Source: Litorimonas sp.
GTDB lineage: Bacteria; Pseudomonadota; Alphaproteobacteria; Caulobacterales; Maricaulaceae
Direction of reading: 5' to 3'
Length of the DNA: 64,000 nt
Assembly (NCBI GenBank): GCA_029936425.1
Contig: JAPYSU010000010.1
Location: 1 to 64,000, forward strand
Of this stretch, positions 43,667 through 51,952 are shown in pieces; the first letter of the stretch is position 1, and the number at the start of each line of letters is the position of its first letter. Under the pieces are notes generated by a model that did no database searches, had not been told where the DNA came from, and saw only the letters and a list, made by a program, of their open reading frames with translations. The position numbers and the translations under genes are program-made.

Positions 43667-44596
43667 ATGGCAAAAAACCCTTATACTTTATTGGGGGTGA
43701 AGAAAGACGCGAGCAAGGCCGATATCAAAAAAGCCTATCGGCAACTGGCGAAAAAACTTCATCCTGACACGAATAATAACGACCCCAAGGTTGCGGAGCG
43801 CTTCAAGGAAGTGACGGCGGCCTATTCCCTGCTGTCCAATGACGATATGCGCAAGCAATATGACACGGGTCAGGTCGATGCATCCGGACAGCAGCAAAAT
43901 CCCTTTGCAGGCGGCGGAAACCCGTTTGGCGGGGGCGGGCCGCAAACCGGCTTTGGCGGTTTCGGCGGCTTCAACCAGAGATCTCGCCGCGCCGGCGGCC
44001 AGGACGATATGGCGGATCTGTTCTCCTCCCTCTTTGGAATGAATATGGGCGGCATGCAGGGCGGAATGGATCGTCCGCCCATGCGCCCCCAGAAAGGCGC
44101 GGATGTTCGCTATAAAATGCAATTGCCGCTCCTGACGGCGCTGGAAGGCGGGACGAAGTCCCTTCAGGGCGGGCTGAAAGTGAAATTGCCTGCCGGGGTG
44201 AAAGACGGTCAGGTCCTGCGCCTGCGTGGTAAAGGACGCCCGGGTGTCAATGGCGGACCGGCTGGCGACGCCAAAATCGAGATCAATATCAAGCCGCATA
44301 AAAACCTGCGGCGCGAAGGCGATGATCTTCATCTGGACTTGCCCATCACCCTGTCAGAGGCGGCCAAAGGCGCGAAAGTGGACATTCCCATGCCGCAAGG
44401 CACGGTCAAGCTGACTATACCGCCCGGAACCAATACAGGGAAACGCTTCCGCCTTTCCGGAAAAGGCGCGGCCAAAGGCGATCTTTATGTGACAACGCTT
44501 ATCAAATTGACCGACGCCGAAATTTCCGCCTTGCCGACCATGGCCAAAGACTGGCCGGATATGGGCGGGGCTGACATTCGTAGCGGATTGCTCTAA
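43667..44596 (+). CDS. DnaJ-class chaperone, CbpA-like
   Basis: 309 residues. J domain (1-66) with the HPD motif (LHPDT, about 32-36), a Gly/Phe-rich linker (about 70-145) and two substrate-binding beta domains (about 150-300) including LRLRGKGRPGVNGGPAGD and GKRFRLSGKGA. The zinc-finger CxxCxGxG repeats are absent, so it is a type II (CbpA/DjlA-like) partner of Hsp70. ATG at 43667 is 38 bases after the GTA tip gene with no terminator between, so read-through from the GTA operon into it is possible. Confidence 0.9.
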   Translation: MAKNPYTLLGVKKDASKADIKKAYRQLAKKLHPDTNNNDPKVAERFKEVTAAYSLLSNDDMRKQYDTGQVDASGQQQNPFAGGGNPFGGGGPQTGFGGFGGFNQRSRRAGGQDDMADLFSSLFGMNMGGMQGGMDRPPMRPQKGADVRYKMQLPLLTALEGGTKSLQGGLKVKLPAGVKDGQVLRLRGKGRPGVNGGPAGDAKIEINIKPHKNLRREGDDLHLDLPITLSEAAKGAKVDIPMPQGTVKLTIPPGTNTGKRFRLSGKGAAKGDLYVTTLIKLTDAEISALPTMAKDWPDMGGADIRSGLL

Positions 44597-44662
44597 GCAA
44601 TAAACGCTCGCCTGAATCACATATTCAGATGTTATTCAGGCTTATATTGTTAAACAGGGCGC

Positions 44663-44995
44663 ATGATGACGTTACGGTCCATAATGATTGCTGCGACAGC
44701 GCTTTTCTTGAGCGCAGCGACAGCTATGGCGGCGCCGCAAGCGCCGGCCCATAAGGCCCTCCAGGCGTCCCAACCCTATTCGCAAAGCGTTTCTGCGGAC
44801 GCGCCGTCTTATGTTCTATACGCGCAAAACCGGATTTCAGCGTCCAAGGCGAAATCTATTGCCCTCAAACGGGTGGATGGCGGCGAATATGTTGATCTGC
44901 GGCTCGTGGGGAACACATATATTGTCCGGGTCAGAGCGCCAGGCGGTCGAATTATTGATATTCGTATTGACGCCACGACTGGCCGGGTGAAATGA
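44663..44995 (+). CDS. Secreted PepSY-domain protein
   Basis: 110 residues. Signal peptide (about 1-24, AMAAP). The C-terminal 55 residues form a PepSY domain: ISASKAKSIALKRVDGGEYVDLRLVGN, YIVRVRAPGGRIIDIRIDATTGRV. Such proteins bind or inhibit proteases or sense envelope signals. It lies 50 bases before a response regulator gene, a common arrangement in which the PepSY protein modulates the two-component system. ATG at 44663 or 44666. Confidence 0.85.
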   Translation: MMTLRSIMIAATALFLSAATAMAAPQAPAHKALQASQPYSQSVSADAPSYVLYAQNRISASKAKSIALKRVDGGEYVDLRLVGNTYIVRVRAPGGRIIDIRIDATTGRVK

Positions 44996-45045
44996 TATTT
45001 TCGGCTATAGCCCAGATTTAGCGTTCTTTTTTCGATAGGTTTTTC

Positions 45046-45723
45046 ATGCGTATTTTAATTGTAGAAGACGACCCCGATTTGTCCCGCCAGCTCCGCACGG
45101 CCTTAAAGGATACCGGCTATGCGGTGGACGTGGCGGATAATGGCGAAGATGGTCATTTTCTGGGGGATACAGAACCTTATGACGCCGTCGTTCTGGATCT
45201 GGGCTTGCCGCAAATAGACGGCGTTTCCGTGTTGCAGAAATGGCGTGCAGACGGCAAGAAATTCCCGGTCATGATTTTGACGGCGCGGGATCAGTGGAGC
45301 GAAAAAGTCGCCGGGTTTGATGCGGGCGCGGATGATTATCTGACCAAGCCTTTTCACACCGAAGAGCTCTTGGCGCGCTTGCGGGCCTTATTGCGCCGCG
45401 CTTCGGGTCATACAACAGATACGATTGAGATTGGCGAATTGTCCATCGACAACCGCTCGGCGCGGGCCTTCGTCAAAGGCATGGCGATTAAATTGACCAG
45501 TCACGAATTCCGCCTCCTCGCCTATATGGCGGCCCATCGGGGGCGCGTTATCTCCCGAACGGAGCTGGTCGAGCATATCTATGAACAGGATTATGACCGC
45601 GACTCCAACACCATCGAAGTTTTTGTCGGACGGCTGAGACGCAAAATCGGCACTGACCGGATAGAGACAGTCAGAGGACTGGGATACCGTTTGGTTGATC
45701 CGGCTTCTGAAAAGGCTGAATAA
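45046..45723 (+). CDS. OmpR/PhoB-family response regulator
   Basis: 225 residues. Receiver domain (1-115) with acidic pair Asp8/Asp9, phospho-acceptor Asp51 (VVLDLGLP), Thr in ILTARD and Lys in YLTKPFH. Winged-helix DNA-binding domain (about 125-222) with KLTSHEFRLLAYMAAHRGRV and NTIEVFVGRLRRKIG. It pairs with the kinase at 45828. Resembles the PhoP/QseB subgroup, but targets are unknown. Confidence 0.93.
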   Translation: MRILIVEDDPDLSRQLRTALKDTGYAVDVADNGEDGHFLGDTEPYDAVVLDLGLPQIDGVSVLQKWRADGKKFPVMILTARDQWSEKVAGFDAGADDYLTKPFHTEELLARLRALLRRASGHTTDTIEIGELSIDNRSARAFVKGMAIKLTSHEFRLLAYMAAHRGRVISRTELVEHIYEQDYDRDSNTIEVFVGRLRRKIGTDRIETVRGLGYRLVDPASEKAE

Positions 45724-45827
45724 ATTCAAGTCCATACTCTATTCGAACCTAACGCCTGCGCCTCAGGATTAAAGGGCGAAGGTTTAGATAGTTTGTTGCG
45801 GCATTTTTTTCGCCTTAGACTTTTTTC

Positions 45828-47234
45828 ATGACCGAATCCCGCCAGCCCCGTTCCCTCGTTACCGGACTTGTCCGGGGCGCGGCAATGTGGGCCATTCCTA
45901 TCCTTATCCTCTCGGCCGTGGTGCTGACCTGGCTCTACCGCACAACCACATACCGCATTTTTGATGACCCGCTCGACAGCGCCGTGACGTCTTTGATCGC
46001 CTCGGTGGATGTCAATGATAACGGCGTGGTCGCCTTGTCCCGTGAGCCGCTGGATCCCCGCTATCAACGCGCTCTGTCCGGGCGTTACTGGCTAATAGGC
46101 CGGGTAGGAGAAAAGGTTCGCGCACCTTTGCTGCCTTTGGCCGCGTCACGCTCTCTTTACGGCGAAAGCCTGACCCTGGATCCGCCCGTGCTGCGGGAGC
46201 TCAAATCCAATATGGGCGAAGCCGTTCGGGCCTCAACTCAGGGGGTGGATACGGGGGAGACTCTGCGCATCGTGGCGCGGCAGGTCATTCTGCCCGGAAC
46301 GGACCAGCCGGTTATAGTCCTGGCCGGGGCGGATAAACGGGCCGCCACACGCGATATTCAACGCTTTGCTTTGACGGCCATTGGGCTCATGACAGCGCTC
46401 TGTCTGGCACTAATTTTTGCCGTCTTTACTCAGGTTCGAGTCGGCCTTAGCCCGCTTTTTACGCTGCGAAACAAAGTTGCAGATATACGGGAAGGTAAAG
46501 CGGCCCAGGTTGAAGGCATTTACCCGCCTGAAATCGCGCCTCTTGCTGAAGAGCTAAACAGTCTGATTATTCATAATAAAAATATTGTCGAGCGGGCCCG
46601 CACCCATGTCGGCAATCTGGCCCATGCGTTGAAGACCCCTTTGGCTGTGCTGCAGAATGAAGCGCAGGGCGGAAAATCGACGCCCTCCAAACTGGTGACC
46701 AAGCAAACCGAAATTATGCGTCAACAGGTGGACCATCACCTTCGCCGCGCCCGCGCGGCGGCCAGAGGGCAGGCAATCGGTGTCACCACGCCGCTGGAAG
46801 AGGTCATCGAGCCGCTGACGCGCACTCTACCGCGTATTTACCGTGATAAAGACCTCTTGATCGATGTTGAATCCGAACCCTCCCTTGTCTTTCGGGGGGC
46901 CAAGAGGGATTTGGAGGATATGGTGGGAAACCTTATGGATAACGCGGCAAAATGGACGAAAAGCGATATCAGGCTGCGGGCGAAAACCGATGAAGAGCGC
47001 CCGGATATGATACGCATTACGATAGAAGATAACGGCGCAGGTCTGGACCCCAGAGAATATGAAGAGGCACTCAAACGCGGGGCGCGGCTGGACGAAGCCA
47101 CGCCCGGCAGCGGATTGGGACTGGCCATCGTCGACGACCTTGCCCGCGCCTATAAGGGGCTGATTCATCTTTCCCGGTCTGATATGGGGGGCTTGCAGGC
47201 AGACCTCATTCTTCCCAAAGTGGGTACGTCATGA
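45828..47234 (+). CDS. Sensor histidine kinase
   Basis: 468 residues. Two membrane helices (about 20-40 and 183-205) flank a periplasmic sensor domain, followed by a HAMP-like linker. H-box His266 in NLAHALKTPLAVLQNEA, N-box in DMVGNLMDNAAKWTK, and G-boxes in IEDNGAGLDPREYEE and GSGLGLAIVDDLARAYKG. This subgroup (ALKTPL) is PhoQ-like. It lies 104 bases after its response regulator and overlaps the next gene by 4 bases. Confidence 0.92.
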   Translation: MTESRQPRSLVTGLVRGAAMWAIPILILSAVVLTWLYRTTTYRIFDDPLDSAVTSLIASVDVNDNGVVALSREPLDPRYQRALSGRYWLIGRVGEKVRAPLLPLAASRSLYGESLTLDPPVLRELKSNMGEAVRASTQGVDTGETLRIVARQVILPGTDQPVIVLAGADKRAATRDIQRFALTAIGLMTALCLALIFAVFTQVRVGLSPLFTLRNKVADIREGKAAQVEGIYPPEIAPLAEELNSLIIHNKNIVERARTHVGNLAHALKTPLAVLQNEAQGGKSTPSKLVTKQTEIMRQQVDHHLRRARAAARGQAIGVTTPLEEVIEPLTRTLPRIYRDKDLLIDVESEPSLVFRGAKRDLEDMVGNLMDNAAKWTKSDIRLRAKTDEERPDMIRITIEDNGAGLDPREYEEALKRGARLDEATPGSGLGLAIVDDLARAYKGLIHLSRSDMGGLQADLILPKVGTS

Positions 47235-47869
47235 CGAAACCCCCTATCGCCCTCGAAGACAGAGAACAGCACGGCGCGCGTCGTTTCTCTCCGAGCTCCG
47301 GACGCAATAAAGACGTGATCGCGGAGCATCTCAAAACCCTTTTACCGGCTGAAGCCCATGTCTTGGAAATAGCGTCCGGAACAGGAGAGCATGGCCATAC
47401 GGCCTGCGCGGTTCGCGAGGACATTTCCTGGCAATATTCCGACCCTGACGCTGACTCCCGCGCGAGCGAGGATGACTGGCGGCGGGACTATCCCATGCAG
47501 CTCCGTCCCGCGCTTCCGCTGGATATGACGGCGCCCGAATGGTGGGGTGGTTTGCCCAATTATGACGCGGTATTTTGTGCAAATATGATCCACATTGCGC
47601 CGCCCGCGGCGTGTGAAGGCCTGGCGATAGGCGCGGCCCATATTCTCAAGTCACAGGGCCTTATTTGTCTCTATGGGCCGTTTCTGAACGAAGCAGAGTC
47701 TGCGCCGTCCAATCTTGAATTCGATAAGAATTTAAAGGCCCGCCATCCTGATTGGGGCGTCCGCGAACAAGCCTTTGTTAAGCATATCTTTGCAAAGGCC
47801 GGGTTTAATAAAAGCCGCTTGATCGAGATGCCAAAGAACAACCATATTTTTGTCTTTTCTCGCCATTGA
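47231..47869 (+). CDS. DUF938 SAM-dependent methyltransferase-like protein
   Basis: 212 residues. The SAM-binding loop is VLEIASGTGEHG (about 43-54); RFSPSSGRNKDVI and YDAVFCANMIHIAPPAACEGLAIGA are DUF938 hallmarks, as is LYGPFLNEAESAPSN. Substrate unknown. The 4-base overlap with the kinase gene puts it in the same transcript. Confidence 0.88.
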   Translation: MTKPPIALEDREQHGARRFSPSSGRNKDVIAEHLKTLLPAEAHVLEIASGTGEHGHTACAVREDISWQYSDPDADSRASEDDWRRDYPMQLRPALPLDMTAPEWWGGLPNYDAVFCANMIHIAPPAACEGLAIGAAHILKSQGLICLYGPFLNEAESAPSNLEFDKNLKARHPDWGVREQAFVKHIFAKAGFNKSRLIEMPKNNHIFVFSRH

Positions 47870-47978
47870 GCAGGATGAAAGGCGCTTTCCTCAGTTCATG
47901 ACTTTCTTGTCATGTTTTGGACATGTTCCTGAAAGTCAAGAGCTCCTACGGTGGGAGCCAAGTTGGAGGAATCGTTGA
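47870..47978. other. Promoter region of the HtrA protease operon
   Basis: 109 bases with a small stem (about 47942-47948 with 47953-47959) just before the SD TTGGAGGA (47963-47970). The stem could influence start access. No terminator T run or certain promoter hexamers were seen. Confidence 0.4.
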
Positions 47979-49577
47979 GTGTCTTTACAGACCCTTTTTA
48001 CATCACGGAAATTGGTTTTAAGTCTGACAAGTGCGCTCGCTCTTGTCTCGGCTTCGGCATGGGCGCAAGACAGCTCTTCTGATCAGCTGAAGAGCACTCC
48101 GGCCATAAGCGGTCAATTCCCCAAAGCGGATCAGAAACCGGACGAAACTTTTACCCCGCTTCGGGATCAAGCTACCTCCAAGGAGGCGGACGCGCTTCCG
48201 CGTTTATCCTCCGAGGGCGTTATCCCCGCCGCGCCCGATGCGCGTGCGCCCAGCCTTTCCACATCTCGAAATCGGATGGACATGCCGGTCTCCTCTCTGC
48301 CGTCCATTGCGGATTTAGTGGAAAATGTAAGCCAGTCTGTCGTCAATGTTATTGTCAGAACCGAAAGCGGCGAAACGACGTCAGAAGGCCAGGGCTCCGG
48401 TTTTATCATTTCCGATAAAAACGAAGTCGTTACAAATTACCACGTGATTGAAGGCGGGGACTCCATCAATATCGAATTCAATGACGGCCAGATTTATCCG
48501 GCGCGCATCCTTGGAACCGATGAGGAAACAGACCTCGCTCTGCTTCAGATTAAAACCCAAAAAGAGATTCCGCATCTGTCATTTAAAAAAGAGGGTGACG
48601 TAAGAATTGGTGATTGGGTTGTGGCCATTGGTAATCCTTTTGGGATTGGTCAATCCACCAGTCTCGGCGTCATCTCGGCAATTGGGCGGGAACGCGTCGA
48701 TAGCGGCAATTATGTCGATTATATTCAGACCGATGCAACCATTAACCGGGGGAATTCCGGCGGCCCGCTGTTTAATCTGGACGGGGAAGTTGTTGGCGTG
48801 AACTCGGCGATTTATTCTCCGACCGGGGCCAGTGTCGGCATTGCTTTCGTTATTCCGCATACAACCGCCGAAGAGATCGTCAACTCACTTAGAGCGGACG
48901 GGCGGGTCAGGCGCGGTTATCTCGGCGCGGCCCTGCGCGATGCGGAGTTTGAAATTGAAGGCAGACCCGGCATTTTCAAAGCGGGCGCTCTGGTCAATGA
49001 CATTGTGCCCGGCAGTCCGGCCCAGCAATATGGACTACAAGTCGATGATATTCTGTTGCGAATAAACGATAAGCCCGTTCGAAATTCGGTCGAAGCGACC
49101 CGCGTTATCGGGGACATGCATCCCGGAGACGTTGGCCGGTTTATCTATGAACGGGACGAAAAAACCTACGCGCTCAATATTTCTATCGTCGAAAGACCTG
49201 ATAAGCACGAAGTTGAAACGGCCAAAGCGGTCACACAAGGATTGCCGCCGCCCCCGCCAAAAGAGCCGGCACGCGGCACAATCAATATCGATACAGGTCT
49301 GCAAGTCCTTGATATCTCTTCCGAATTTCGAAATGCGATCCAGATGCGGTCGGATCAGGTGGGGATTTATGTTGAATCCGTTACGCCCGGCAGTCAGGCT
49401 GAGGCCGCCGGTTTCGAGATGGGTATGGTGCTGTTAGAGGCCGAAAATGAACCTTTGGCCGAGACAGACGTTCTGCGCACAGTGGTTCTAAATGCCAAAT
49501 TGGATGAAAAACAAAGTATCACCTTACAGGTCCGTCTGAAAAACGGACGAGAAACTTATATGGTTTTGCCATTTTAA
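47979..49577 (+). CDS. Periplasmic serine protease, DegP/HtrA family
   Basis: 532 residues from a GTG at 47979 after TTGGAGGA; the signal peptide (about 10-30, SAWAQ) follows directly. The trypsin-like domain has His155 (NYHVIEGG), Asp185 (EETDLALLQIKT) and Ser260 (NRGNSGGPLF). Two PDZ domains follow (about 300-395 and 430-525). It degrades or refolds damaged envelope proteins. The linker before the protease domain (about 30-105) is long and low-complexity. A response regulator and kinase follow, suggesting an envelope stress unit. Confidence 0.93.
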   Translation: MSLQTLFTSRKLVLSLTSALALVSASAWAQDSSSDQLKSTPAISGQFPKADQKPDETFTPLRDQATSKEADALPRLSSEGVIPAAPDARAPSLSTSRNRMDMPVSSLPSIADLVENVSQSVVNVIVRTESGETTSEGQGSGFIISDKNEVVTNYHVIEGGDSINIEFNDGQIYPARILGTDEETDLALLQIKTQKEIPHLSFKKEGDVRIGDWVVAIGNPFGIGQSTSLGVISAIGRERVDSGNYVDYIQTDATINRGNSGGPLFNLDGEVVGVNSAIYSPTGASVGIAFVIPHTTAEEIVNSLRADGRVRRGYLGAALRDAEFEIEGRPGIFKAGALVNDIVPGSPAQQYGLQVDDILLRINDKPVRNSVEATRVIGDMHPGDVGRFIYERDEKTYALNISIVERPDKHEVETAKAVTQGLPPPPPKEPARGTINIDTGLQVLDISSEFRNAIQMRSDQVGIYVESVTPGSQAEAAGFEMGMVLLEAENEPLAETDVLRTVVLNAKLDEKQSITLQVRLKNGRETYMVLPF

Positions 49578-49646
49578 AACCATATTTACCGCAAAGAAAC
49601 TGCCATAATTTTACGTGAAAGTCTGGGGGACCAAGTGGAGAAAGAA

Positions 49647-50318
49647 ATGAGAATACTCGTTGTCGAAGATGATGAAGTGGCCGCTGAATATGTCCGCAAG
49701 GGACTGATGGAAGCCGGTCATGTTGTTGACCTCGCCCCTGACGGGGATTTAGGTCTCGAAATGGCCAAGGCGGCTGATTATGACGCCCTGATACTTGACC
49801 GTATGCTGCCTAAGCGGGACGGGCTGGAACTGCTCGGCGATCTACGCGAAGACGGGGATGCGACCCCGGTTCTGATCCTCTCAGCGCTTGGCGAAGTAGA
49901 CCACAAGGTTGAAGGCCTGCGGGCAGGCGGTGATGACTATCTCGCCAAACCCTATTCCTTTACGGAACTCCTCGCCCGCGTCGAAGCGATAGGCCGGCGA
50001 TCCGATCCGAATGCGGCCGTGACAAAACTCAAGGTCGGCGATCTGGAAATGGACCTCCTCGCCCGCACGGTTCGCCGCGCCGGACAGAAAATTCTGCTCC
50101 AGCCCCGCGAATTTCGCCTGCTGGAATGTTTGATGAGAAATGCCGGCCGGGTTGTGACCCGGACCATGTTGCTCGAAAAAGTCTGGGATTATCACTTCGA
50201 CCCCCAGACCAATGTGATCGACGTCCATATCTCCCGCCTGCGCGGTAAAATTGACAAAGAGTTTGATGAGCCTTTGCTTCACACTGTTCGCGGCGCGGGA
50301 TATCGCTTGCAGGTCTAA
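49647..50318 (+). CDS. OmpR/PhoB-family response regulator
   Basis: 223 residues from the ATG at 49647, which has GGAG six bases before it; a GTG at 49635 would add four residues. Receiver with Asp8/Asp9, Asp51 (ILDRMLPKRDG), Ser in LILSALGE and Lys in YLAKPYSF. The DNA-binding domain has LLQPREFRLLECLMRNAGRVV and DVHISRLRGKID. Similar to the CusR/TctD-like group. It stands 69 bases after the HtrA gene and 41 before its kinase. Confidence 0.92.
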   Translation: MRILVVEDDEVAAEYVRKGLMEAGHVVDLAPDGDLGLEMAKAADYDALILDRMLPKRDGLELLGDLREDGDATPVLILSALGEVDHKVEGLRAGGDDYLAKPYSFTELLARVEAIGRRSDPNAAVTKLKVGDLEMDLLARTVRRAGQKILLQPREFRLLECLMRNAGRVVTRTMLLEKVWDYHFDPQTNVIDVHISRLRGKIDKEFDEPLLHTVRGAGYRLQV

Positions 50319-50359
50319 GGGCCGATCTTTAAGCGTCACCCAAAGTTAGAGGTATTGAC

Positions 50360-51952
50360 TTGATTGACGCCGTTCAGAAATTATTGCGGAACACATTGTT
50401 CCGCCTTTCCCTTTTGGGCGCGACGCTGACGATGGTCAGCGTCGCCGCCGCATTGGGGCTTGTCTATTATTCCATGATCGAGTCCGAGCTCCGGAGAGTG
50501 GAGCAGGCCAATATTGACGAGATTGCAGAGCTCCAAAACCTTTATGATGAAGGCGGAGCCGCCCGTGTCAAAGCTGCCAAGGCCGCAGGCATAGTACCTC
50601 AAAACCTCTCTCCTGAAACAAGCGAGTATAAACAATTATACGACCGCGGCGGAATCACGGCTGTGGAACGCGCAGTCACGGTGCGCGGGGCAAGTTATGA
50701 GGCTCTTTATTTTCTACAGGCCCGCCGTCAGTCCCAAGTTCTCATTCGGGGTAATATTCTCGGTCAAGGCGACCTTCTGGCCAGCGAAGCCATTGCTCAG
50801 GATGATGTGAACAGTCGCGGTTATTCTAAAATTCAATTTCTTTACTCTGATCCGAATTCCGACTCAGAAGATTTTATTGATCGCCGGGCGCGGGGAATTG
50901 TCGGAAATTTGAAATTGGGAGACGATAATGTAGCGGCCATCATCGTGGGACGTGATGTCGAAGCCATCTCGCGTACCGGTGACAGAATCCGCTCAACCCT
51001 TGTCCCCGCTCTTTTACTGGCGGCAATTCTGGGGTTGATCTCTTCCTGGTTTGTCTCGCGTAGTTTTGCTGCCCGGGTGGAAGCCTTTAACCGTCTGGCG
51101 ACGGATGTTCGGGCGGGACATTTGGATCGACGCGCGCCGCGAAATTACTCTGAAGACGAGATGGACCTTCTGGCCGAACATTTGAATTCCATGCTCGACC
51201 ACATTGACCGCCTGATGCAGGCCATGCGTTATGCTGGGGATTCGATTGCGCATGACCTTCGCTCCCCGCTCACGCGGTTAAGGACCCGGTTGGAAAGTGC
51301 TGCCGTGGAACTGGGCGATACACCCGAAGCGGATATTCTGTTTTCAGCTGCCGAGGATGCGAGCGAGCTTTTGACGACATTCGATGGTGTATTGCGGATT
51401 GCCCGGTTGGAAGCCGGGGAACGTCGGGAGCTGTTGCAGCCGACGGACCCTAAACCCTTACTGGATGATTTGGCCGAACTTTATGAACCGGCTTGCGAAG
51501 ATGCAGACCTCATATTTTCCGCTGATATAGCGAAAGGTACTGATATTTTGGCGGATAGAGGGCTTTTATCTCAGGCTGTTTCCAATCTGGTTGAGAACGC
51601 CATTAAATATACGCCCAAAGGCGGACGGATTCATCTTGACCTTCACAAGACGCGAAATGGCCGCGTCTCCATTTCCGTTACAGATGATGGTCCAGGTATC
51701 CCGGCGGTGGATCGGGAGCGAGTGAAAGAACGCTTTGTGCGTCTCGATAAGAGCCGCACATTACCAGGGAGCGGTCTGGGTATGGCGCTTGTCGATGCCG
51801 TGGCCGATCTGCACAGAGCGGAATTTATTCTCGAAGACGGGTTTAAGGACCGCGGAACCACTGGACTGAAAGCGAGCCTCATTCTCCCGCGGCGCCGTCC
51901 GGGATTGGACAAAGAGGGCGGGAAATCCAAACCCGCTGAGCCGGCCGCCTAA
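50360..51952 (+). CDS. Sensor histidine kinase with HAMP domain
   Basis: 530 residues from a TTG at 50360 preceded by AGAGGT. Membrane helices at about 15-36 and 213-233 flank a periplasmic domain of about 175 residues; HAMP follows (about 235-285). H-box His298 in SIAHDLRSPLTRLRTRLE, N-box in VSNLVENAIKYTPKGG, G-boxes in VTDDGPGIP and GSGLGMALVDAVADLH. Its stop overlaps the stop of the convergent kinase gene (CTAA at 51949-51952). It should phosphorylate the regulator at 49647. Confidence 0.92.
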   Translation: MIDAVQKLLRNTLFRLSLLGATLTMVSVAAALGLVYYSMIESELRRVEQANIDEIAELQNLYDEGGAARVKAAKAAGIVPQNLSPETSEYKQLYDRGGITAVERAVTVRGASYEALYFLQARRQSQVLIRGNILGQGDLLASEAIAQDDVNSRGYSKIQFLYSDPNSDSEDFIDRRARGIVGNLKLGDDNVAAIIVGRDVEAISRTGDRIRSTLVPALLLAAILGLISSWFVSRSFAARVEAFNRLATDVRAGHLDRRAPRNYSEDEMDLLAEHLNSMLDHIDRLMQAMRYAGDSIAHDLRSPLTRLRTRLESAAVELGDTPEADILFSAAEDASELLTTFDGVLRIARLEAGERRELLQPTDPKPLLDDLAELYEPACEDADLIFSADIAKGTDILADRGLLSQAVSNLVENAIKYTPKGGRIHLDLHKTRNGRVSISVTDDGPGIPAVDRERVKERFVRLDKSRTLPGSGLGMALVDAVADLHRAEFILEDGFKDRGTTGLKASLILPRRRPGLDKEGGKSKPAEPAA

